Source: Tubiluchus corallicola (Eukaryota; Priapulida; Priapulimorpha; Priapulimorphida; Tubiluchidae). Taken from it: a stretch of 40,000 nt of DNA. The first letter of the stretch is position 1. Each line of letters opens with the position of its first letter. The position numbers were made by a program, and so were the translations under genes. The stretch is from contig JAQGDQ010000548.1 in the NCBI GenBank assembly GCA_030141605.1, forward strand, positions 70,318 through 110,317, given 5' to 3'. Below, piece by piece: positions 32,691-40,000 of this stretch. The notes below the pieces were generated by a model, which searched no databases, was not told where the DNA came from, and worked only from the letters and a program-made list of their open reading frames with translations.

Positions 32691-33588
32691 AAAAAGAAAT
32701 GCAGCATCACTCACAGTGGCAAAAGGTGGTTGAAAACTGTTCAATTTACTGAGCATTACGAAACCCATTCGTTACATTAAGAAAAAACAAACCATGAAGC
32801 AATTTTGCTTGCTTGAATGCTAATTTTGCATCACAATTTTTACATACTTTCTGATATTAAAATGTGTTTCTGTTTTTCAGTCGAAGGTGTGGAAATTGTA
32901 CCGTGAGTGTAGTAGACGGGAAGGACGTCCTGGGTGGTTGTACGGGGCATGGCAACCACATCCCAGGGAGATGTCGGCACTATGTAACGCGTAACTATCC
33001 GTGGCACCTACCTGGACAGAACAAATGACTCGAGAAACCAACAAAACTGCAACCGAGTTAACGATGATGTTATCACATTCGCTGGTCTAATAATAATTAT
33101 GCTGTTAACTTAGGAAAGACCTTGGAAAACTGGGATCTGGTTGAGAATGTTGAAAGATATGCATCAATGATATGGGGCATGGCAACCGTATCCCAGGAAG
33201 ACGTCAGCACTATGTAACTCGTAACTGTCTGTGAGAGCAGGAAGAACCGATAGCAGCTCTGCCACCTCGTGTGACGAGGTAAGTGTAAAACTACACCTCT
33301 TGTAGCAGACATGACACAGTCGGCCATTATTATTTGAGAAAATGTCAGTTGTACGCCTTCTGTAAGAGACACAGTCAGCCATTACTCTCTGAGAAAATGT
33401 CAGGTGTACGCCTTCTGTAGGAGACCCGCCGACAAAATTAAATTAGTCTCATGCGTAAATGATTACACTTGATGGCTTTGACTTCATGACTTTTTCTAAT
33501 TATGTGAGATGTATTTACGCCCCTAATGAATTTGAAAAATAATAGTGTATTTCATTGCTACCAGTATTTCTATAACTATCTACGTTGT
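32691..33588. other. non-coding stretch with internal repeats and exon-like relic
   Basis: A possible acceptor (CTGTTTTTCAG, ending 32880) precedes a G/C-richer segment. Its GGGGCATGGCAACC part (about 32939-32995) is repeated at 33174-33230. A segment reading GAGAAACCAACAAAAC (about 33032-33047) recurs at the window end. A ~55-bp unit with GAGAAAATGTCAG and GTACGCCTTCTGTA is doubled at 33317-33425. No intact frame is present. Confidence 0.5.
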
Positions 33589-33899
33589 GGGTACCATCAT
33601 ACCCATGCGTATATTTCGCATCAAACACGAAACAAACAAAATCGATAATTCTACCACTCAGTCGAATAAACTGCTGACTCATGCGGGATAGTTATAAGAG
33701 TGTGTAAGACGTGCTTACAGTAGACTGAAATGCTGCATCGCTCACATACACAGTGAACTGGTGAACGTAGTGAGCGAAATTCAGACAGCCAATCAACTCG
33801 GATTTACTGCCAGAAACAAGGGGTATTTAGCACAGTGTGTCTGTTGCTCGCAGCTCAGTTTGCAATTTGGAAGCTAAGTGACAGTCGATTAGCGCTAGT

Positions 33900-35199
33900 A
33901 TGGATCACAGACAGAGACGTCGTCAATTCACGGCAGATGAGGCCGCTATAATTATGCAAAATTACGACTCAGACAATCCAGACGATGGCGATGATGACCA
34001 GTAGAGGCTGTAGTTGCTGAAACTGCATCAGACACAGAGGACGATAGTGACAGTGAAGCCACAGATGATCCGGAGCCACAGATTGCAGCTCCTTCAGGCA
34101 AGCAATGGAGAAGAATCGCTGTCAACGACAACAACGAACCTGGTAGAGCTCCTCAGCGAAATATCTTGCAGCACAATCCAGGTTTCAATCCGTCTCTACA
34201 CCCCCAATCTCCTGAGGAATCGTTCAAAGTTTTCATCGAAAACATAATTCCTGATTTAGTTCGATACACTAATCTCGAAGCTCGACGAGTATCTGTGAAC
34301 TCAGAATGGTTTCGTGACAATTGGATTGAATGTGATGAAATCGAACTCCTCGGATTACATATTCTATGTGGTGTCTACAAGGCTCATTACCGCTGCATCT
34401 CAGAGCTTTTTCAAGAGCGCGATGGTATTCCTGCAATGTACGCAACAATGTCGAAGTAGTGAGCTTTGAAATGATCCAGCGAGTATTCCGTTGTGACGAC
34501 CGTTTGAGACGAAATCGCGATGATCCCTTTTCTCCCATTCTAGAGGTTTGGAACACTGCGATCTCTAGATTCAAGAACGTATACAAACCATCTCCTCACC
34601 TGACAATCGATGTGCAGTTAGTTGAGTTCTATGGGAGAGTGAAATTTCGTCAATACATACCTACAAAGCCAGGGAAGTATGGAATGAAGATCTTCTGGCT
34701 AGTAGACAACGACAACACATACGTACTCAATGGCGTTGCATACAGTGGTGCAGGAACATTCCCCGATCCAGAATTCAACGAATATGATCTCTCTTCCAAA
34801 TGCACCCTGACTATAGCCAAGCCTTTTTTTGGCTGTGGTGTTAACATCACAATGGATAACTGGTTTACCAGCTCTCCTCTACTCACCAAACTTGAAGAGA
34901 AGAGAATCACAGCTGTTGGCACGGCGCGACACAATAGAAGAGACATTCCTGCCATTGCCAAGAGTACAGCTGGGAGAGATCATAGGTCAGCTGTGTACTA
35001 TCAGAGTGGCTCCCAAATACTCATCTCATTCGTAGACCGAAAGAAGACGAAACCCGTATTACTTCTCAGCACGCTTCATCGCAATGCTCTACAGGCAGAG
35101 GTCAAGCCCGAGGTTGTTGAGTTCTACAATGCTACGAAGTCTGAAGTGGACAACCTTGACCATCTCGTTTGATTTTATTCTTGTAAGCGCTGTACACGC
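33900..35199 (+). pseudogene. piggyBac transposase, N-terminal and catalytic part, broken
   Basis: This is the cut-and-paste transposase of the surrounding element. ATG at 33900 starts an acidic N-terminus (MDHRQRRRQFTADEAA). A frame change near 34000 moves the reading to a long segment through FKVFIENIIPDLVRYTN, and another near 34440-34460 moves it to the catalytic core. The three piggyBac aspartates are recognisable: LTIDVQLVEFYGRVKFRQY (first D), ITMDNWFTSSPL (second D) and SEVDNLDHLV (third D). A TGA at 35170-35172 sits directly after DHLV. The coding then runs on to KRCTR, where the BEL/Pao element is inserted at 35199/35200. It is inactive because of two frameshifts, a stop and the insertion. 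Confidence 0.92.
35195..35199. repeat. 5-bp target-site duplication, left (CACGC)
   Basis: CACGC immediately precedes the 5' LTR and recurs immediately after the 3' LTR (37306-37310). Five bases is the usual BEL/Pao duplication size. Deleting one copy with the element rejoins the piggyBac frame as KRCTR-RWP. Confidence 0.92.
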
Positions 35200-35455
35200 T
35201 GTGCTGACGCAATCAGAATGATCACGTGACCTGTGATTGTTCGGCGCGCATGAGTCTGCAGAAGAAGAGTGGTACAAGAGCGGACATGTTGTTTAGATTA
35301 CTAGTGTTGTAAAAGTTTCGTTAGCGTCTTTGTTTGTGTAATACAGAAGATATCAATAAACAAATTTTTGTGACAAGTTTTTACTGTTTTACGATTTTTG
35401 ATTATACAAGTAAATTATAGATAATTAGCTCTAAAAGTGACAGGGCATCGCCACA
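35200..35455 (+). repeat. BEL/Pao 5' LTR
   Basis: 256 bp, starting TGTGCTGACGC and ending CATCGCCACA. AATAAA lies at 35354-35359. It lacks 10 bases (CTTGGGCGAA) present in the 3' LTR after CTCTAAAA. Confidence 0.95.
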
Positions 35456-35483
35456 AGTTTTAGAGCTAATTATCTATAATTTA
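35454..35483 (-). repeat. inverted LTR-end fragment, 30 bp
   Basis: An exact reverse complement of 37251-37280 in the 3' LTR. With the 5' LTR end (35411-35436) it can form a hairpin of about 26 perfect pairs around a ~20-base loop. Confidence 0.93.
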
Positions 35484-36555
35484 TAATTTATTATCAATAT
35501 TAGCTGAAGCCAGGACCAAGATGCCAACCCCTCCAAGAGGAAGAGCAGTCGTAAAGGCAATCGTGCGATTGCCTGACGCAATACTAGCATGGTTGGGATG
35601 GATAATCGCTATTATCATGAATAAAAGAGGAGTAGTGTGTGCAGCTGTTGTGCTGTCACTTGTTAATGGAACAAGTCAAACCCCTACAATCAAGGGAGAG
35701 ATTGATCTTCTGGTGGTAGAGTGCGCCCGGTGTGTGATCATGGCAGTTGATTTCAACTAGCCTACGATCCGTGAGAAAGAGTGGATAGTGATTCGGAACG
35801 AAGATTTGGATTGCAATGATCCGAGGGTTGGTATGCGAAGCGGATCGTGCGCAATTACCCAGGAAAGGGATGGATGGAAATCTGAACCCTGGCTTTGGTG
35901 CATTGTGGAAAGACCCGAAGGTAGTAAGTCGGAGGCTGATTATATGGCCCAAGAAGACTTACCTTCACCTAGGAGTAAGAGATCGCTAGATGGTCCTACT
36001 CAGGACCTAGCCTCAACCAGATATACGGACAGCGGAGCCAACGTGAAGAGAAACGCCCAAAGAATAGAAGAAATGTGGTTGATGCATGGCGGACACATAA
36101 TCATTGCTATCGTAGCAGTGGTGCTAGTGTTACGAGGCCACCCAAAGATGGGCCTCGGAGTCATCGCAGTGGGACTGTCAGGTGTCCTCATTAAGGAAGT
36201 GTCAGGATCACGAGGAAGAGCGACTACTGCAAGTCCTGGTGATGGTCACCCTAAAGACGGAGTGCCACTTACAACCACATTAGATGAACTACGTGTACAT
36301 TGCTCCACCATTGACTCATCAACAGTACTGCGTGGCAATGAGCGAGAGCAGGTCTATATGGATTTGACTGAAGCGGCATGTAGAGTTCTCAAGATGCAGA
36401 ACGATCCAAGACAAATAATTATTGTCCCAAAGAAAACCGACATAACGTCCGGATTGACATTTAATAAGGCTTATATTATCAATGGTCAATTGGATGTCCA
36501 CAGTGAAAGCGCATGTCCGGCAGGCAGCAAAAGTGACTGCCAAAGAGATAGACCA
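35484..36555 (+). pseudogene. prM-E: endogenous flavivirus-like capsid anchor-prM-M-E(start), one stop
   Basis: A partial flavivirus structural polyprotein in a single frame, with only one in-frame stop (TAG, 35758-35760). The first ATG is 35521, but the frame is open a little upstream, so the capsid N-terminus is simply missing. Order: hydrophobic capsid C-terminal helix (ILAWLGWIIAIIM), a dibasic NKRG site, a second hydrophobic signal (GVVCAAVVLSLVNG), a cysteine-bearing pr domain (ECARC, LDC, GSC, LWC), a furin-type site RSKR (35971-35982), and M with two hydrophobic helices (about 36088-36198). The N-terminus of E follows, with cysteines at 36301, 36379 and 36514. Their spacing of 26 and 45 residues matches the first, second and fourth conserved E cysteines; the usual third is absent. 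It stops before the fusion loop. Base composition is visibly more G/C-rich than the host DNA. It is a relic with no sign of expression signals of its own. Confidence 0.85.
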
Positions 36556-36642
36556 GATATCAATAAACAAATTTTTGTGACAAGTTTTTACTGTTTTACG
36601 ATTTTCGATTATACAAGTAAATTATAGATAATTAGCTCTAAA
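36556..36642 (+). repeat. internal direct LTR fragment, 87 bp
   Basis: Matches 35349-35435 of the 5' LTR, from GATATCAATAAAC to AGCTCTAAA, with one substitution. It joins the viral segment to the BEL/Pao coding scrap. The left junction shows short similarity (AGACCAGATATC against ACAGAAGATATC). Confidence 0.94.
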
Positions 36643-36646
36643 TTCA

Positions 36647-37006
36647 ATGCCTAAAATAGGTGACGTAGTTCTGGTTCAGGATGATCTTCCAAGGAGTCAA
36701 TGGAGAGTTGGGAGGATACTTTCTCTAAAGCATAGCCATGATGAGATGTGCAGATCAGTTTCTGTGAGGCTACCTTCAGGCAATATCATCAATCGTTCTA
36801 TTACCCAGCTTTACCCCCTTGAACTGCCTGCAACACAGACCAGTATTACAGATGCCAAGCAGTACAAAACATATAACACTACACGGCACAAACAAATTAA
36901 CACACCACAAATAGTTATAGAGCCCACTAATAAGCGATCAAAAAGAAAGGCAGCTGCGAAAGCTGGTGACAAAATTCGAGGGTGGGTCGAGGACCCAAAT
37001 TTGTAG
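36647..37006 (+). pseudogene. pol: BEL/Pao polyprotein C-terminal fragment (DUF5641-like)
   Basis: The 119-residue frame begins MPKIGDVVLVQDDLPRSQW and continues VGRILSL and SVSVRLPSGN, ending in LYPLE and a Lys/Arg-rich tail. This is the DUF5641-type domain found after integrase at the end of BEL/Pao polyproteins. Only this end survives; integrase, RNase H, RT, protease and Gag are all missing upstream. The apparent ATG is probably incidental, because the reading begins at a recombination junction with an LTR scrap. It identifies the family of the LTR element and fixes its orientation as plus. Confidence 0.85.
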
Positions 37007-37032
37007 GTAGGCTGTTCACGGCATCTTCCCTC

Positions 37033-37039
37033 GGGGGAG
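37033..37039 (+). promoter_or_regulatory. polypurine tract (plus-strand primer site)
   Basis: GGGGGAG lies directly before the 3' LTR TG, the expected position of the second-strand priming site in LTR retrotransposons. Confidence 0.85.
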
Positions 37040-37305
37040 TGTGCTGACGCAATCAGAATGATCACGTGACCTGTGATTGTTCGGCGCGCACGAGTCTGCA
37101 GAAGACGAGTGGTACAAGAGCGGACATGTTGTTTAGATTACTAGCGTTGTAAAAGTTTCGTTAGCGTCTTTGTTTGTGTAATACAGAAGATATCAATAAA
37201 CAAATTTTTGTGACAAGTTTTTACTGCTTTACGATTTTTGATTATACAAGTAAATTATAGATAATTAGCTCTAAAACTTGGGCGAAGTGACAGGGCATCG
37301 CCACA
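37040..37305 (+). repeat. BEL/Pao 3' LTR
   Basis: 266 bp, TGTGCTGACGC to CATCGCCACA. It differs from the 5' LTR by about four substitutions and by retaining CTTGGGCGAA. Confidence 0.95.
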
Positions 37306-37310
37306 CACGC
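37306..37310. repeat. 5-bp target-site duplication, right (CACGC)
   Basis: Second copy of CACGC, immediately following the LTR CA end and continuing into the piggyBac RWP codons. Confidence 0.92.
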
Positions 37311-37700
37311 AGATGGCCTTATTCCATGCTGATGAACCTCATCGACGTCATGGGCGTGAATGCCTTCATCTTATTCAATGTTCGCTCAGAGGCAGCTATG
37401 ACAAGATACAATTTTCTAAAAGACCTATCTCACCAACTGATCATGCCTCGAATGAACAGACGAAGAGCCGATGACCCAAGACTCAACTCTAAAGTCTTGA
37501 CAGCTATTCATTTGTTTGCACCAGAGGCCACTGCCAATCGCCCACCACCTCCACAACCGGCAGCCGCAGATCGCAAAAGGAAACGGTGTCAACTCTGCCC
37601 GGGGCGTCTAGACAAGAAAACGGATGTTCAGTGTCGAAAGTGCGCAAAATATCTTTGCCTAGCACACCGCATTTCTATCTGTACTAACTGTCTTAACTGA
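37311..37700 (+). pseudogene. piggyBac transposase, C-terminal part
   Basis: Continuation of the split transposase. RRWPYSMLMNLIDVMGVNAF is the conserved helix block after the third aspartate. The C-terminal cysteine-rich domain follows (CQLCPGRLDKK, CRKCAKYLCLAH, CTNC), a zinc-binding unit that recognises transposon ends in this family. This part is open to its natural stop at 37698-37700. It belongs in frame with the part ending at 35199. Confidence 0.92.
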
Positions 37701-37897
37701 TTTTCATTGACTTACTTTTACAAATTTTGTATTTCATCTGTAACATTTTAAAATTATTTGATTAAATTTAACTGAAGTTCATAATACTACCATAATAAAC
37801 TTGTTCAACTTGTTTTTTTTATGCATTTATTTTATTATTCAGGTATGGGTATGCAGGTACCCAAGACGTGGTTCGCTCAAGTTTTTTTAGGACGTAG

Positions 37898-38292
37898 ATT
37901 AACCGTTAACTTTAACACAGACTAATGCTTGAAGCAGAGAGTAACTTTGCAAAACCGTCTAAATTTAATAAATTAATCGTGTTTTGATAACAGACTACAA
38001 GAAAGAAAATTGTAGGGTCACAATTTAGCCTGGATTCGAACCAGGGAAAATGTGATTACAAATATTTTGGTCTTGGCCAATAAGTCTTAAATTTGCCATC
38101 TGATACAACATGTTCAACTATCAGTTTACTTGAACTACAGTAATTAATTGAATTTCTTATCTGTTAGACCTAAGCTTTTGTAATAATTAATGTAATTGCA
38201 AAAAAGAGTTAATAATGTCGGATTACTAGACGAATTTTGTTAGGATTAAAGACCTGCTTTGATAACTGCTAATTGTTCATTATATTTTTCGT
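37898..38292. repeat. duplicated block, copy 2, left part
   Basis: Partner of 25576-25998, without the hAT insertion. It contains the second T-arm-like motif (38029-38045, minus strand). Confidence 0.93.
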
Positions 38293-39070
38293 CTAATTAA
38301 CGCGATGACCTAGTAAATCCTATTGCTTTATAATAAGTCACATTTTAAGGCATAACTTTATCTTAAAGGAAAGTTCAACAATAGTGAAATTGCTTTGTTA
38401 ATTGAAGAATCAAGATGATGACTGATTACTTTCTGTTTTGTTTAGATGCAATTGTAGAACCTATAGGCAACGATTCGAGAATACCACCGCCAGTTTTATT
38501 TCATGATCCCTATGAACTTGATGGAGCTGATCGGTATGCGGCGCACTGGCTGGATCCACATTCTGATGATGACAGTGAGATGGAGAAACTGAGGGCTGCC
38601 CGGCGTGTCCATTAGGAAGGAATGGTTCGCCATTGTCGGGCTGAGGGCACTGATTGGGTTTCTTACCAGTACGGGCCACTGTTATCTCCTCGACGACGAG
38701 AGGATGAGGAATCTGAGAATGATGATAGTGACTGGATGGAGATGGAGCTTAGGAAGCAGGAGTTTGTACGACACATCTGCTATTCCCCGTCCTACGTGAA
38801 CAGTGACGTTTTCAGCAGCGATGAACACTTAAAAATATGGACCAATTAAATAAGTATTTCCTTGCTGTAACAAGGCTAAAGCATTTTCTAGTCATTAGTG
38901 CTTAATGTCGTGTGATTGGTTATTTCCAGAGCAAGTCTCTCACTGTGGTATACATATTATAAAGTCTATGACTGCATCTGTATTGTAAAATATTCATTTA
39001 CAGAAGGTAAACGACATACTACTTATACAACTTTAATAAGCTAAAATCTGTTTACTACACGGCTATGGTA
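38293..39070. repeat. duplicated block, copy 2, right part
   Basis: Partner of 31995-32690. It keeps the unbroken hAT target (TAATTAACG) and an extra stretch near 38906-38955 absent from copy 1. Confidence 0.92.
38446..38849 (+). pseudogene. exon-like fragment of an unknown host gene, copy 2
   Basis: Counterpart of 32138-32509. It retains the 32 bases lost in copy 1, and so a longer reading ending EFVRHICYSPSYVNSDVFSS. A TAG at about 38614-38616 replaces the tryptophan codon of copy 1 (RVHWKG). The acceptor-like CTTTCTGTTTTGTTTAG is conserved; the donor region is altered (AATAAGTATTT). The family is unrecognised. Confidence 0.55.
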
Positions 39071-39720
39071 AAATTCCTCAAACCTATATGGTACTCGAAT
39101 TTCTGCAATCTCTTCTAATCGTTTATTAGAACATGATTTACAATAGTGATAGACCTTTTATATGCTCCAAAATTTTTGCCCATTGGAATGTAATTTTAAT
39201 GTTAGTGTTAATGGAATTAAACCTGCGTTTGACAGAGAAGCGTTCAACTTTCACTCACTCAAGTGTAATGTTCTGAAGGAATGCACGAAGTCAGCCTCAC
39301 AACACAGTGTGTCAGTCTTTGCATATTTGAAAGAATTAGTACGTACACTTCCGGTTATGCTGTTTGTCAGAAATTATCTCAAATATCTGATCTGATCATA
39401 TATTATATTAAAGTTTTCTGAATATAATGGCTAATTTTATTTACAAGTTTTTTTGAATGTTAGATAACAATACCCTGCAAATAGAGCGTCTCTGTATTTT
39501 TAAATTTCAAATAATAAATCTGATCATAAAATAAAACAATAAGTACGTTAGTAGTTATCTGTGTTTAACACATTTCTTCAAGAACAAATGGTGACTAATA
39601 TTGGTTGAATTTTAACCTTTGTGAATGAAGGCTTTGTTGTCTTTGTGTAAACTAATTATACGGCAATAGATTTCTCTCTGCTAGTATACGGGACTATACT
39701 CTGGACACGGCAAGAACTAA
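39071..39720. other. non-coding stretch, nothing recognised
   Basis: AT-rich sequence. The 77-codon frame at 39162-39395 has no recognised domain. Confidence 0.45.
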
Positions 39721-39745
39721 GTCAACCTATTTTTCCTCAATGTAG

Positions 39746-39990
39746 ATAACTCCGAAAACGAGGACCACAGGATCGTCTCCCACATTCAGGAATTCCACCA
39801 GGCACCTACTCGGAAGATGAGGAGGGCGCCACGTGTGTGGGCGAGGAGTCGAGAACGAATGATGCGACAACAGTTGGAACACAAGCGAGCTTGAAACATG
39901 CAGGAAATGCAGAGGCGAAAGAAAGGAAACCTATCTGTTCTCGATGCAGGACAGAAGAAAAGACTCAAGAAACCAACAAAACCGCAACCT
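39746..39990 (+). pseudogene. Arg/Lys-rich exon-like fragment, window edge
   Basis: An acceptor-like TTTTTCCTCAATGTAG ends at 39745. The frame that follows reads DNSENEDHRIVSHIQEF, then RVWARSRERMMRQQLEHKRA, then a stop (TGA, about 39893) and a further basic stretch. Its last ~40 bases match 33027-33066, so it probably belongs to the same duplicated, decayed host gene as the exon-like fragments at 32.1 and 38.4 kb. It may continue beyond the window. Confidence 0.35.
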
Positions 39991-40000
39991 AGTTAACGAT

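Larger units (their letters stand above)
35200..37305 (+). mobile_element. BEL/Pao LTR retrotransposon carrying flavivirus-like cDNA
   Basis: The element is bounded by a 5' LTR (35200-35455) and a 3' LTR (37040-37305), with TG and CA termini and a perfect CACGC target duplication. In order inside are: an inverted scrap of LTR end (35454-35483), a flavivirus-like C-prM-E segment (about 35484-36555), a direct scrap of LTR (36556-36642), the C-terminal piece of a BEL/Pao polyprotein (36647-37006) and a polypurine tract. Gag, protease, RT and integrase are absent. The element must therefore have moved in trans as a chimera made during reverse transcription. No normal tRNA primer site follows the 5' LTR. 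LTR divergence is about four substitutions in 256 bases plus a 10-bp indel, implying a fairly recent insertion. Confidence 0.9.
33589..37862 (+). mobile_element. piggyBac element split by a BEL/Pao insertion
   Basis: The ends are inverted repeats: GGGTACCATCATACCCATGC at the left and, read on the minus strand, GGGTACCTGCATACCCATAC at the right. Inside is a piggyBac-type transposase gene with a polyadenylation-like AATAAA at about 37794. Removing the LTR insertion leaves about 2.16 kb, close to normal for this family. The expected TTAA target sites are not seen: the flanks read TTGT and AAGA. They are either mutated or the true ends lie slightly elsewhere. Confidence 0.8.

Noticed and set aside
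35484-36555. The flavivirus-like segment as a normal env gene of the BEL/Pao element.
   Set aside because: It lies upstream of the polyprotein C-terminus, starts with capsid-anchor and prM sequence in viral order, and is bounded by LTR scraps rather than by pol and the polypurine tract.

Overview
This is an AT-rich, intron-style, repeat-dense piece of an invertebrate animal genome. The evidence is microsatellites, minisatellites, splice-site-like signals, BEL/Pao, piggyBac, hAT and non-LTR elements, and host-type zinc-finger and CENP-B-type genes. The species cannot be fixed from the sequence; an arthropod is plausible but unproven. No prokaryotic gene, CRISPR array or rRNA gene was seen.

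Layout. 1-8.3 kb is gene-poor: simple repeats, a decayed cut-and-paste transposon (1.9-3.0 kb), a 34-bp minisatellite (3.3-4.0 kb) and two LINE 3' tails in opposite orientation (6.3-6.6 kb). Two apparently intact host-type genes follow. One is a DNA-binding protein with two Psq-type and one CENP-B-type helix-turn-helix units but no transposase catalytic domain (8435-9985). The other is a C2H2 zinc-finger protein with about 12 fingers (14769-16367), followed by a zinc-finger pseudogene. Between them lie a large inverted repeat (10.2-13.3 kb) and a MITE. 17.6-23.5 kb holds a LINE RT fragment, a 61-bp minisatellite and otherwise unexplained non-coding DNA.

23.5-40 kb is a graveyard of nested mobile and viral DNA. 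A broken flavivirus-like envelope (E) gene lies at 23.58-24.92 kb, with an odd membrane/coiled-coil ORF after it. A duplicated block then appears twice (from 25.58 kb and from 37.90 kb). The first copy is split by a hAT element (25999-31994), which itself holds a LINE with PHD, endonuclease and RT domains. Between the copies is a piggyBac element (33589-37862). Its transposase gene is interrupted by a BEL/Pao LTR element (35200-37305) with a perfect 5-bp target-site duplication.

The most striking object is inside that BEL/Pao element. Most of its internal region is replaced by a second flavivirus-like segment running capsid anchor, prM with a furin-type site, M, and the start of E. It is joined to LTR fragments in both orientations. 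The intact LTRs, polypurine tract and target-site duplication around the chimera indicate that retrotransposon machinery reverse-transcribed viral RNA together with its own RNA and integrated the product in one event. The two LTRs differ by only about four substitutions, so this was comparatively recent.
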